Positions 18,763-28,057 of a stretch of 64,000 nt of DNA are shown here, one piece after another. Each line of letters starts with the position of its first letter. Position 1 is the first letter of the stretch. Both the position numbers and the translations under genes were made by a program. A model generated the notes under the pieces. It did not search any database, was not told the DNA's origin, and saw only the letters and a list, made by a program, of their open reading frames with translations. The DNA is from MFD04580-c1 sp963702995 (GTDB lineage: Bacteria; Planctomycetota; Phycisphaerae; Tepidisphaerales; Tepidisphaeraceae): NCBI GenBank assembly GCA_963702995.1, contig OY969783.1:434001-498000 (forward strand), written 5' to 3'.

Positions 18763-19008
18763 TTAGGGCTGTGATGCAGGCAGTTTCTTGTCGATAAAGC
18801 TATGATCTCCGGGCGGCACATTGGACCAAACCTGACCGGTGGCAGTGTCAATCACGAAGGCATACGGCCCGCCTCCAGGAGGCGCTGGGGTAACTGAAAG
18901 CTGAAATCGGCCGGGTGTAATATCCGAGCTGTGCCAGGCACCGAGCGCCGTCATTAACGCGGCCGTTAAAAACACTCCAAGGGTGAAGGCAATCGCGCTT
19001 CTCATCAT
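18763..19008 (-). CDS. Small membrane-anchored hypothetical protein
   Basis: The 81-residue protein starts MMRSAIAFTLGVFLTAALM, a single N-terminal membrane helix or uncleaved signal. A short exported domain follows with FQLSVTPAPPGGGPYAFVIDTATGQVWS and ends PGDHSFIDKK. The FVIDTATGQVW segment recurs in small planctomycete exported proteins of unknown role. ATG 19008 is selected because CGGAGGTTG lies seven bases upstream. It is alone between the abiE pair and an IS fragment. Confidence 0.6.
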   Translation of the reverse strand: MMRSAIAFTLGVFLTAALMTALGAWHSSDITPGRFQLSVTPAPPGGGPYAFVIDTATGQVWSNVPPGDHSFIDKKLPASQP

Positions 19009-19244
19009 CGACAACCTCCGAAGTTGGCTAACGGATAGCGCTCTCTGGCGGATCTCGCGAGGCCCACGGAAGCGTTGAAAGCGAGGACAAACTAAACTCA
19101 CGACGCCAGACCGTCCAGAGCAGCGGTTTGGTTATGCGACCCTACCGACACTGCCAAGCCGCAGGCCGTCTGGCAAACCTGCCCCGAACGCTTCACGATA
19201 ACGTTAAAGTGCCGCTGCTTGTGTGAGTAAGGCGCGGCGGTTAG

Positions 19245-19453
19245 CACTACAGCGCTACGTTTGCATTTTGAACGTCCGCAGCCGTGATTGTTTCGCGGCT
19301 TGATTCCGAGCCTGATGGTACTTGATGACCCGCGAAACGTGCTCAACTTCGGACGAGTTGCGGCGACGCGCCTGCCAGCGGCGGCACACGACGTTCAACG
19401 CCCGGGCGGTTTGCTCCATCGTCAATAGCGGATTTTTCCCCCCGGAGCCGAGC
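19245..19453 (-). pseudogene. IS701-type transposase fragment (element tip and 3' end)
   Basis: These 209 bases match, almost base for base, the tip of the full IS701 element at 35303-35511: the terminal CACTACAGCGC and the reverse-strand end of the transposase. The reading frame from 19453 to the TAG at 19257-19255 ends with the family's SSEVEHVSRVIKYHQARNQAAKQS segment. The match stops abruptly at CGGAGCCGAGC. The left flank is TTAG, a possible YTAR target; the other end of the element is missing. Two bases in the T/C homopolymer differ from the full copy. Confidence 0.85.
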
Positions 19454-19847
19454 TTGAGGGGGGTCGAACAGCCCATCAGTGCTGGTGCCGCTTCCTGAAC
19501 TCCCGCGGAGTCATCCCCGTCCTTCGACGGAACTGCCGGCAGTGGGCCACATTGATTCACCTTTCCCATTCTGTAGCGAGTTCGACGATCAGGGCATTGC
19601 CGGGGCGATGAAGTCGCCAAGCTGACGGAGCGACACACAAACGTCTCGGCGGTGGTTAACGGCGTCACCAACGCTAGCGACCCAGAGCGGATGCGGCAGT
19701 GGCCGCGCGACCAGAGAAGCTGCATCGCGATGCCCACTTTGACCCCGGAAGCAATAATTTTTGTCCAAAATGCGGTCAGCCGGCTCTTTAAGAGCAGGAT
19801 TCGGTTCGAAATGGACGTTTACTGAGCCGGTATCGAGGAGGCCGCGG
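19454..19847. other. Intergenic region upstream of the ECF sigma gene
   Basis: About 390 bases without a supported gene separate the IS701 fragment from the sigma factor. GAGGAGG at its right end serves as ribosome binding site for GTG 19848. No ECF-type promoter was identified with confidence. Confidence 0.35.
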
Positions 19848-20377
19848 GTGACTAGTGAGCTCGATACAGAGCGATTCATATCTCTGTTCCTGTCGCATCG
19901 CCACGCGATTTGCGCGATGATTGCCGCCGTAGTCCCCAATGCCGCCGATGCCGACGACGTACTCCAGGAGACGTCGGCCCGCATGTGGCGGAACTTCGAT
20001 AAGTTCCAAGCCGGGACGAACTTCGTCGCCTGGGCCGCGGCGTTCGTCCGCTTCTCGGCCATGAACCATTACCGCAAGCAGCGGGCAAACCGGGGCGTCA
20101 CGTTTAGCGACGAATTGGTCGCCCTGGTCGCGAGCGAAACCGCAACGGCTTCGGAGTCGATCGACTCGCGCCGCGAGGCGCTGCGCGACTGCCTGAAGCG
20201 CCTGCCGCAAAAGTCCCGTCAACTGATCGAGATGCGTTACGAGCCGGGTACGACGATGAGGCAGATGGCAGAGCGATTGGGGCGGTCTTCGGACTCGGTC
20301 TATAAGGCGGTAAGCCGGCGCATCAGGCGCTGGTCCGCTGCGTTCAGGAATCGCTGGCGAGCCGGGGGCACGCGTGA
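19848..20377 (+). CDS. ECF RNA polymerase sigma factor, frameshifted near 20333
   Basis: Region 2 is seen in the block running from RFISLFLSHRHAICAMIAAVV to DADDVLQETSARMWR and FVAWAAAFVRFSAMNHYRK. Region 4 is seen in LKRLPQKSRQLIEMRYEPG and MAERLGRSSDSVYKAVSRRIRR. The type is a short planctomycete ECF factor that precedes a FecR-domain gene. Read as given, the frame runs on to 20468. Adding one base near 20333 instead gives VRCVQESLASRGHA and a TGA at 20375-20377, which overlaps the downstream GTG in a GTGA junction. That ending is the natural one. GTG 19848 has GAGGAGG upstream. Confidence 0.82.
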
Positions 20378-22083
20378 CGGCCGATTTCGATCCATCCGAG
20401 TTGAGCGAGCTGCTCTTACGCGTTCAGGCGGGCGAGGCTTCGGACGAGCAGCAGAGGCGGCTTATTGAGCTGCTGTCCGCAAGCCCGGCGGCACGCCGTC
20501 ACTATGTGGATCAGGTGCTCGTGTCGGTGCTATTGACGGAGGCGGCCGAGGACCTTTTTGGCCGGATGGGGAGCGGCATCGTCGCCTTGGATGGCGAGGA
20601 AGCCGCGAGACCATCGCTGCACGACAGCATCGAACTGCCGGTCAGCCCCGAGGAATCAAGTCCAGCTGCCGAGGCGGCCCTCTCCCCCTCAGCGGCGCTG
20701 GTGCCGGCACCGGCCAACGCCAGCCGCGGCCGGCGTCCGAGCCGATGGATCGGCCTGGCGGCGCTCGTCATCGCGGGCATTTTTTTGGTGACGATCCTGT
20801 TGAAGCCGGGTTCCGGACACGTGACGCTTGCGGGGGCCATCGACGCGCATTGGAAAGACCCCCGTACGACGATCAATCCCGGAGCGATTCTGCCGGGATC
20901 CGAACTTGAACTCACTTCCGGGCTGGTGCAAATCCATTTCCCCAGCGGCGCTTGAGCGGTGATCGAGGGACCGGCACGATTTTGGGCCGAGCCTCCCAAT
21001 CGACTTTCGTTGCTCTCCGGAAGGGTTTCCGCCTGGGTGCCGGAGCAGGCGCGGGGATTCACCGTCGCGACTGACAGCGCCAGCGTGGTTGATCTGGGCA
21101 CGGAATTCGGGGTTGTTGCTAGGGGGAACGGCGGCATGGACGTCAGCGTCGTCCAGGGCAAAGTGTCCGTCGCCCCCAAAGGCACCGCTCCCGCGGCGGC
21201 GCGGGTGGTTTCAGCGGGCTCGGCGATGGAGGTCAATTCCGCCGGCTTCACCTGAGTGCATCCCGGAAACGCGTCGGCATTCGTCCTCCCGCGCGATTTT
21301 GATGCGGCGGCGTCGTTGGCAGGGAACGGCCGGTTCCAACGCTGGCGCGCCTACAGCGAACGCATCCGCAGAGACCCGAGCCTCGTGGCGTATTACACGT
21401 TCCAGGATGCCGTGGAAGCCCCCGATCGCCTCCTGAACCATTCACCGGCAGGCCACGCGCTGGACGGGATCCTGGGCGACGGCGACGCTGGGGCCCGGCC
21501 GCAGTGGAGTGTAGGGCGATTCCCTGACAAAGCCGCCCTGTTGTTCGACCCGTCAACGTCGCAGCGCGTGGCCATCCCTGATTCGCCGGTGCTGGATTTC
21601 TCCCGCGGCGCCGCAACAGCAAGTCCCTTTACCATCTGCGTTTGGACCAAAGCTGCAGCACAGCAACCGCGAGACACCGGCATCGTCTGCCGCGGGGGGT
21701 GGTACGCCGAACAGTACGCGATCGACGTTTTATCCCGGCCTTCGCGTTACCGCGCCTGGATTCGAAAGCATGCCGGCCGAGGCGGCGACACCACCCTGAC
21801 GAGCGGTCAGTTTTCGGATACTTGGTGCTTTGTGGCCAGCGTCTACGACCCGGCAAAACTTTCGCTGACGCTCTATGTCGATGGGCAGCTCGCGGACTCG
21901 AAGTCCGCCCCGCAAATCATTCTGAACTCAACGGGATCCGTCACCATCGGCTCCCGCCTCGGGAACGGGGGCCCGCCGAAATGGATCACATTCAAAGGTT
22001 CCATTGACGAGCTCGCCATCTTCGACCGGGCGCTGACCGGCACCGAATTACAGGCTGCGTACCAAGCGGGACGGCCGGACTGA
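20374..22083 (+). CDS. FecR-domain and LamG-domain membrane protein with two in-frame TGA codons
   Basis: One reading frame of 570 codons is interrupted by TGA at 20953 and 21253. Part one is an N-terminal zf-like/anti-sigma segment (PSELSELLLRVQAGEASDEQQRRL) with membrane helix IGLAALVIAGIFLVTILL and the beginning of FecR. Part two is the FecR core (VIEGPARFWAEPPNRLSLLSG, TDSASVVDLGTEFGV). Part three is a LamG/concanavalin-like domain (LVAYYTFQD, PFTICVWTKA, GSIDELAIFDRALTG). All three parts together make the usual planctomycete ECF-partner protein. Both stops could arise from CGA or TGG by one transition. It is coupled to the sigma gene by GTGA and probably senses or anchors at the envelope. 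Confidence 0.78.
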
Positions 22084-22222
22084 GCTTTCCTGTCTGTGAC
22101 CCCGCCATACGAATTTTTCTGTCCAGTTTATAGCCAGCGCTTTTCTTTGTATTGCAGGGAGTTGGCTCACAATTTGTATGGACCGGGTCAGATCGACCAA
22201 TCGGTAACGGGAGGCAGAACTC

Positions 22223-22996
22223 AATAAAACACCGGCGTCGAGGAACTGCATCCGCAAGGGGGACGGAACTGGGCCTGGATTCACCCTCGTCGAGCTTCTA
22301 ATCGTTATCGGGATTATAGCGCTGCTAATGGGGATCCTGCTTCCGGCGATGGGCCGGGCCAGGGAACAGGCGCGCACGACCAAGTGCCTCAAGCAACCTG
22401 CGCCAACTCCGTATGGCGTTCATCATGTACACCAATGACAACCGCCTGTTATTTCCGGGCCCGGCCCAGCGCGATCCGCCGCCCGAGTATGCCTGGGACT
22501 GGGTCTACTATCGCGCTGACCGCGACGTCAACCCGTCTCCCATCGGACCTTACTTGGGAGGCCAGCAAGGCATTTTATACACGAGCATACTGATCTGTCC
22601 GTCCAACGAGGTTACCCTTCGCCCCAACACCTATCGGGGCGGCACGCCATATCCATTCAGCTACGACCTCAACGTCATCCTTGCCGGGTTCACAAGCGGG
22701 GTCAACGGCAAGAGCATGCGGATGACCCAGGTTCTTAAGTCGAGCGAGAAATCATATTGATCGAGGAAGATAACAGCACCATCAATGATGGGATCTGGGA
22801 TCCGCTCACGACGGACCGCCTGTCCATTCGGCACGACCGTACGCCCAAATACCGGGACACCGATCCAAACGCCGGCAGCCCCATCCCCAACCCCGGCTAT
22901 CACGGGAACGCGGCGTACTGCGACGGCCACGCGGAATGGACCGTCCGTTCCGATGCCAGCAGCCGATCCTTCTACGATCCCCTGTACGCCGATTGA
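22223..22996 (+). CDS. Prepilin-type pseudopilin with H-X9-DG motif, frameshifted and with ATA in place of the start
   Basis: The type IV prepilin motif GFTLVELLIVIGIIALLMGILLPA is plain at 22277 (about residues 19-42), followed by ARTTKC. An extra base near 22389 shifts the frame to RMAFIMYTNDNRLLFPG and further to CPSNEVTLRPNTY. A missing base near 22750 returns it for IEEDNSTINDG and the C-terminal GYHGNAAYCDGHAEW, the H-X9-DG processing motif. In the first frame the natural start would be at 22223, after GGGAGG, where the codon is ATA followed by AAACACCGG. It should be cleaved at Gly-Phe and assembled by a type II/IV pilus-like machine. Confidence 0.72.
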
Positions 22997-23448
22997 AAAA
23001 AACTTTTTTGTCCAATTGGTGCAAGATCGACCTCTCTTCTAATCGTTGCGGAACGCGCGGAAGCCTTGGCCATCTCGGAGGCGGAGCAAATGGCGTCAAA
23101 TCCTCGATTGATGGCTTTGAGCGGCGGCGTGGCGGATCTTCAGCGCCGGCCCTTGAAAGTGAATAAGGTGAGCCACCTGCATTCGTCCTCCACGAAAACC
23201 TCCCATAAGAAGCAGCATGATCCTCTCGTGCCTCGTTGCCCGTCTGTTGCCGGAATTGTTGCTGTAATAGCGCTCGCTCGTTAGCCGGCAAGTCGTCGGC
23301 TTTGATCCCATTTCTGCGGCTTGCGTTTGCGCAAGACGCCACGGCATATATCGCGACGCACAGTCAACGGTCATGTCATCGCTCCTGGCGGAGTGATACG
23401 CCCCGGACCGCGGTTTCCATGCGGTCCTCGTACCAGAAAGGAACTCCC
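22997..23448. other. Intergenic region between pseudopilin and G8 gene
   Basis: About 450 bases carry no recognisable gene. AAAGGAA just before 23449 acts as the ribosome binding site of the G8 gene. No clear terminator for the pseudopilin gene was found. Confidence 0.35.
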
Positions 23449-26400
23449 ATGTCGGAACTCGTGCGCGACTCACAGCGGACCCATTTTTCCTCCACATTTA
23501 CAAAGGGCAATAGCAGGCGCGGATCTTCGGCAGTCCGATTGGCTGTTGAATCCCTTGAAACCCGCTTGCTGTTGAGCGCGGCACCGGTCATCCGCACATG
23601 GGTGAATCCCTATAACGGGCGGACCGTCACTTCCACTTGCTACATGTGCCAATACCTGGACCCCATGATGCCGGATTCAGCCGCCACGAATGTCGCGGTG
23701 AAGAGCGGCAACTGGTCCGACCCCACCACCTGGAGCAATGGCGCCGTTCCCGCCGCCAATGCGGATGTTCTCATTCCGGCGGGCATCACCGAGACCGTGG
23801 ACAGTGTCATCGCCACGCGATTGAAGTGGATCCACGTCTACGGCGCTTTGCAATTTGCGACAAACGTGAACACCGCACTCAATGTTGAAACCCTCTGGAC
23901 CGACGATGGCGCGATTTTGACCATTGGCACCGCGGCGAATCCGATCGCTCCCAATGTCACCGCCAAGGTAACCTTCATCGATACCGGAGCAACCGATCGA
24001 AGCTGGGACCCGCAGTGGTTGAGCCGGGGGCTCCTGGCGATGGGCTTTACCACGATGTATGGCTCGACGGTCACGCCATACGTAGCCCTTTCGCAGCCCG
24101 CGACGGCTGGCAGTACCGATCTGGTGATCCCCACTCCCACGGGCTGGCACGTCGGAGACAGCCTGGTTCTTGGGGGTACCACCGCCACCGCAAATCAGGA
24201 TGAGCAGCTCACCGTTCTTGGGATCAGTTCACTAGGTAACGGGCTCTCCGATGTGAAGGTCAGCGCGCTCAAATACAATCATCTCGCCCCAGACTCGAAC
24301 TTGAAGGTGTATCTCACGGACACCACGCGCAATGTGGTGTTCAACTCGGAGAATACCGCGGTCGATCGACGCGGGCACGTCATGTTCATGGACATGCCGA
24401 CGGTCAACATCAACTACATTGCCTTCGATGACCTCGGCCGCACCGACAAGAGCAAGCCCATCAATGACCCGGTGTTGGACGCCAATGGTCAACTGGTGCC
24501 CGGCACCGGCACCAACCCGCGGGCAAGGTATTCTGTGCATTTCCACCTCGTCGGTACCAACGCGGCCAACGGTGAATCAACCGTCACCGGGTGCAGCGTC
24601 GTCGGCAGCCCCGGCTGGGGCTACGACAATCACGGAAGCTACGTCGATTTCGAGGACAATACCGCCTACAACGTCTACGGCACCGCGTTCGTCGCCGAAC
24701 GGGGCGATGAGATCGGCACGTACAACGGTAACCTGGCGATCCGCGGCACGGGTGATGGAACCGGGCTTGGCAACATGAACGGCCGACGCGGGAACCTGGA
24801 CTTCGGACATGAAGGCGAAGGATTCTGGTTCCAGGGAACAAACACCACCGTCACCAATAACATCGCCATCGGCATGCCCGAAGGCGGGTTCGTCTATTAT
24901 CCGATCAATGGCATGCAGTTCGATCACCAGAACGAGATCGACATCGCCGCGGCGAATTTTGATTCTGCCGCCGCGGCGGCGTTTCCAGGTGCAACGAGCG
25001 TCGCGGCATGGGAAGTCGGCGTCCGCGACTTTGAAAACAATATCACCTACGCGTCGGGCAACGGGTTTGAAGCCGTCTACGATCACACCAAAAACGTGAA
25101 CGTCTTCAAGAATTCGACGGCGTGGAATGTGAATAATGGCTTCTTCGCCCCATACTCCTACAACGCGATCGGCGGGCCCCACACCAACATCATCTTGCAG
25201 AACATGACGCTCCTCGGCAACCTGAATGCCCCATCCGGCCAGGGCATTTCAGGCAACACCAATACGGGCGACATCGAGCTGGACAACGTGACCGCCGAGG
25301 GTTTCAACACCGGCTGGGGCGTGGATAGTCACGGCCTCAATGCCGTGAACGGCGGCACTTTCGAGAACATCATCGACTTCTCATTCACGCGACCGGCACA
25401 AAACGGCCAAACCGGTGGGTTTGACGGAAACAATTTCATTCCCTTCGACGGCACCACACAGTTCATCACCCTGAGCGCGACGGCCCTGAACGGGAAGACC
25501 CATTACCAGTACTACCTCAACGGCAATGGATGGGTTTCTGAATACGACATCCAGCGAGACTTCTTCGCCACCATGATCAATTTTACGGGCGGCCCAAATG
25601 CCGGGCAGCAGCTCTACTTCCCCGAGCAGGCTGCGAATTATGTCCCGTTCGTCACCGGCACGGCGCTGGCGACGATTCCCGCGACGATGCTCGATAAGAC
25701 CAACGCGCAACTGATGGCACAGTACGGCATTGCCGTGGGTAACCAGGCGGCACCGGCTAACGCCGCCGCCATGCCGCTGTCGAATGGCCTGATTGGCGCG
25801 GTGTCCCTCTTCAGATCGCCTTCTCGCGTCAGCAAAGAACGCGTGGTCGGCAGCAGTTACCTGTTGCAGTACACCGATCAGAACGGGGCCCGAGTCAACG
25901 AATCGACGAGCTCAACGCTCGTCAACGGTTGGAACCTGCTGACCCGCACGGTCAACGGACTGTTGGTGTCGTTCCCGGTCTTTGCGGACGTCAATCCGGT
26001 GACGCCCCCCTTCACACCCTCTTCTCCGCTGATGCTGATGCTGCCATTTGCGTCCGAGACGAACGGCTATACCCTCACCGGCTCGTTCTTCGACTCGGCC
26101 GACGGGCCTACTTCCTTCAGCCAGACCTTCACCGGCGCCCAGCTCCAGGCGGCGACGGTTTATCAGCGGACCGACGGCTCGAGCTACATCATTCTTCCCG
26201 GTGTCACTTATAAAGACGCGGCCGGCACCACCTTCTCAAACATCCCGATTCAGTTGACGCTTACCACCCCGTATGCCCCGCTGGGCGCCTTCAGCAGCAC
26301 GCTCGACATCGGCTCCCCGGGCCAGGCAGGATCGGGCAAGTTCGACGGCTCCACATATACCGTTGTCGGCGGCGGCAGCGATATCTGGGGCGGATCCGAT

Positions 26401-27378
26401 CAGTTCCACTTCGTATCCACCGCCGTCACCGGCGACGAAACCATCACCGCGCGTGAAACGTCCGTCAGCAGCGGCCAGGCATGGGCCAAGTCCGGGCTCA
26501 TGTTCCGCAATGACACCTCTGCGAACGCCGCCTTCGCTAACGTCCTCCAGACCCCGGGTGGTAATGTGAGCTTCGAGTGGCGAAGCACCGCCGGAGGCAG
26601 TACCTCTCAAAGCTTCATCAGTGGCGTGACCGGGCTCGTCTGGCTCAAGCTGGTTCGTAGCGGTAACGCGTTCTCCGCATACTACACCACCGTTTCCAAC
26701 CCGGCCTCGACAGATTGGGCCCAGGTTGGCACGACTCAGATGATCACAATGGCCACGACAGCGCAAGTTGGCCTGTCCGTGACCGATCACGATAACACTG
26801 GATTATGCACCGCTACGTTCACCGGTGTGCAGCTGTCTCGCGTACAGACCAATTTGGCTTCCGCTTTCACCAACACGGGGATTGCCGCCGATGGTTCGAC
26901 GATTTCCAACGGCGACAGCCTCGATTTTAGCGGCAGCTCCTTTTCCGGCAGTCTCCTGAACAATTCGGTGAACTGGAATGGCAATGTCTTCAACATTGGT
27001 TCGCCCGGCACAAGCGATCTTGTCGTGGGGCTCGGGCAGACGCTGACCTTGCCCACCGGCAATTACAGTTCCCTGCAATTGCTGGGCACGGCCGCGAGAG
27101 GTAATCAGGGCAATCAGGTCTTCAACCTCAACTACACCGATGGGACGACGCAGACCATCACCCAGAGCATGAGCGACTGGGCTTCGAGCTCGACCAACTC
27201 GGGTGAATCCGTTGCGTTGAGCATGTCGTACTTTGACAACTCGGTCGGAGCTAAGGTGACAGGCACCCGCCGGTTGTACGGGTACAACTTCACCTTGAAT
27301 CCACTCAAGACTCTGCAAAGCATCACGCTGCCCATCAACAGCAACGTCAAAGTGTTTGCGATTGACGCGGTGGCTTAA
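23449..27378 (+). CDS. Giant secreted G8-domain protein with LEPR-XLL-like tag
   Basis: The protein has 1,309 residues. The N-terminus has AVESLETRLLLSA, a variant of the planctomycete LEPR-XLL motif that marks large exported proteins. A G8 domain follows (SGNWSDPTTWSNGAVPAANADVLIP to about residue 200). A long beta-helix-like stretch is rich in Asn and Gly turns (TGCSVVGSPGWGYDNHGSY, ENNITYASGNGFEAVYDHTKN). A later domain, FDGSTYTVVGGGSDIWGGSD to WAKSGLMFRND, looks like a DUF1349/concanavalin module. The end is a beta-rich module with NYTDGTTQTITQSMSDW. G8/CEMIP relatives act on polysaccharides, so carbohydrate binding or cleavage is possible. ATG 23449 has AAAGGAA upstream. Confidence 0.82.
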   Translation: MSELVRDSQRTHFSSTFTKGNSRRGSSAVRLAVESLETRLLLSAAPVIRTWVNPYNGRTVTSTCYMCQYLDPMMPDSAATNVAVKSGNWSDPTTWSNGAVPAANADVLIPAGITETVDSVIATRLKWIHVYGALQFATNVNTALNVETLWTDDGAILTIGTAANPIAPNVTAKVTFIDTGATDRSWDPQWLSRGLLAMGFTTMYGSTVTPYVALSQPATAGSTDLVIPTPTGWHVGDSLVLGGTTATANQDEQLTVLGISSLGNGLSDVKVSALKYNHLAPDSNLKVYLTDTTRNVVFNSENTAVDRRGHVMFMDMPTVNINYIAFDDLGRTDKSKPINDPVLDANGQLVPGTGTNPRARYSVHFHLVGTNAANGESTVTGCSVVGSPGWGYDNHGSYVDFEDNTAYNVYGTAFVAERGDEIGTYNGNLAIRGTGDGTGLGNMNGRRGNLDFGHEGEGFWFQGTNTTVTNNIAIGMPEGGFVYYPINGMQFDHQNEIDIAAANFDSAAAAAFPGATSVAAWEVGVRDFENNITYASGNGFEAVYDHTKNVNVFKNSTAWNVNNGFFAPYSYNAIGGPHTNIILQNMTLLGNLNAPSGQGISGNTNTGDIELDNVTAEGFNTGWGVDSHGLNAVNGGTFENIIDFSFTRPAQNGQTGGFDGNNFIPFDGTTQFITLSATALNGKTHYQYYLNGNGWVSEYDIQRDFFATMINFTGGPNAGQQLYFPEQAANYVPFVTGTALATIPATMLDKTNAQLMAQYGIAVGNQAAPANAAAMPLSNGLIGAVSLFRSPSRVSKERVVGSSYLLQYTDQNGARVNESTSSTLVNGWNLLTRTVNGLLVSFPVFADVNPVTPPFTPSSPLMLMLPFASETNGYTLTGSFFDSADGPTSFSQTFTGAQLQAATVYQRTDGSSYIILPGVTYKDAAGTTFSNIPIQLTLTTPYAPLGAFSSTLDIGSPGQAGSGKFDGSTYTVVGGGSDIWGGSDQFHFVSTAVTGDETITARETSVSSGQAWAKSGLMFRNDTSANAAFANVLQTPGGNVSFEWRSTAGGSTSQSFISGVTGLVWLKLVRSGNAFSAYYTTVSNPASTDWAQVGTTQMITMATTAQVGLSVTDHDNTGLCTATFTGVQLSRVQTNLASAFTNTGIAADGSTISNGDSLDFSGSSFSGSLLNNSVNWNGNVFNIGSPGTSDLVVGLGQTLTLPTGNYSSLQLLGTAARGNQGNQVFNLNYTDGTTQTITQSMSDWASSSTNSGESVALSMSYFDNSVGAKVTGTRRLYGYNFTLNPLKTLQSITLPINSNVKVFAIDAVA

Positions 27379-27400
27379 CGTCTCATACAGAGCACTATAG

Positions 27401-27436
27401 AGCCCCGGGATGGAGTCAAACAATTCCGGGGCTTTT
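27401..27436 (+). terminator. Rho-independent terminator after the G8 gene
   Basis: AGCCCCGG (27401-27408) and CCGGGGCT (27426-27433) form an exact 8-bp stem with a 17-base loop, followed by TTTTGT. It lies 22 bases downstream of the G8 stop codon. Confidence 0.85.
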
Positions 27437-28057
27437 GTCGCGCTCCAAAATTGCGTCGGAAAGAAGGATGCGGATTAAAGAAAGATGGTCGCCTGAACAT
27501 CCTTGGCGGGCATTTCCGGGTCAGACACGTCCCTGTTGGGGCCCAGGATAGAGGGTGCTTGCTTCCGAGGGCCGGGCCGGGAGCTCTTCTGCTCCGTCGG
27601 GCATGGCGGAAGCGGCGGCGGCAATGTGAGGGCCTCTGCCTTTCCTGCGGTTATCACATTGCGTACAACCGTCGCGCTTCGCCCCGAGTGCGGCAACTCG
27701 GAAGTGGCAAATGAACGACGCCGCGTAAAGGACCAGGCGACATTCGTCTCGGCAGCTCACATCACTTCCTTCGCCAGGATCCGCGGAGCGGCTTGTCGGA
27801 AGGCCGAGGCAGATGAGGCAGGCGCGTCGGCGCGGGAAGAGCGATTGGCGACGATGTGGCGGAGTCAGTTCGCGGTCCGACGGCAGTCCAGCATGTGATT
27901 GTCTCAGTTCGGCTCTAAGCTTCCGCTTCACGACCGCGGCCGCTGGTCTCCACGCGGAATTTCCTCGCGGGCTAGTCAGGCGGCCACCGACGGGCCAAGC
28001 GCCAGCCAGCGGAATTCCATCAACAGGGCGATCGCCGCATCCGCTTCACCGCCATGG
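27437..28057. other. Intergenic region without a recognised gene
   Basis: About 620 bases between the G8 terminator and the 3' end of the convergent hydrolase gene hold only short frames lacking conserved features. No repeat, RNA or mobile-element end was recognised. Confidence 0.4.

Noticed and set aside
20374..22083. TGA recoding (Trp or selenocysteine) to explain in-frame stops
   Set aside because: TGA works as an ordinary stop in many genes here, including ATGA and GTGA overlaps, and no SECIS-like structure or Sec enzyme context is visible.
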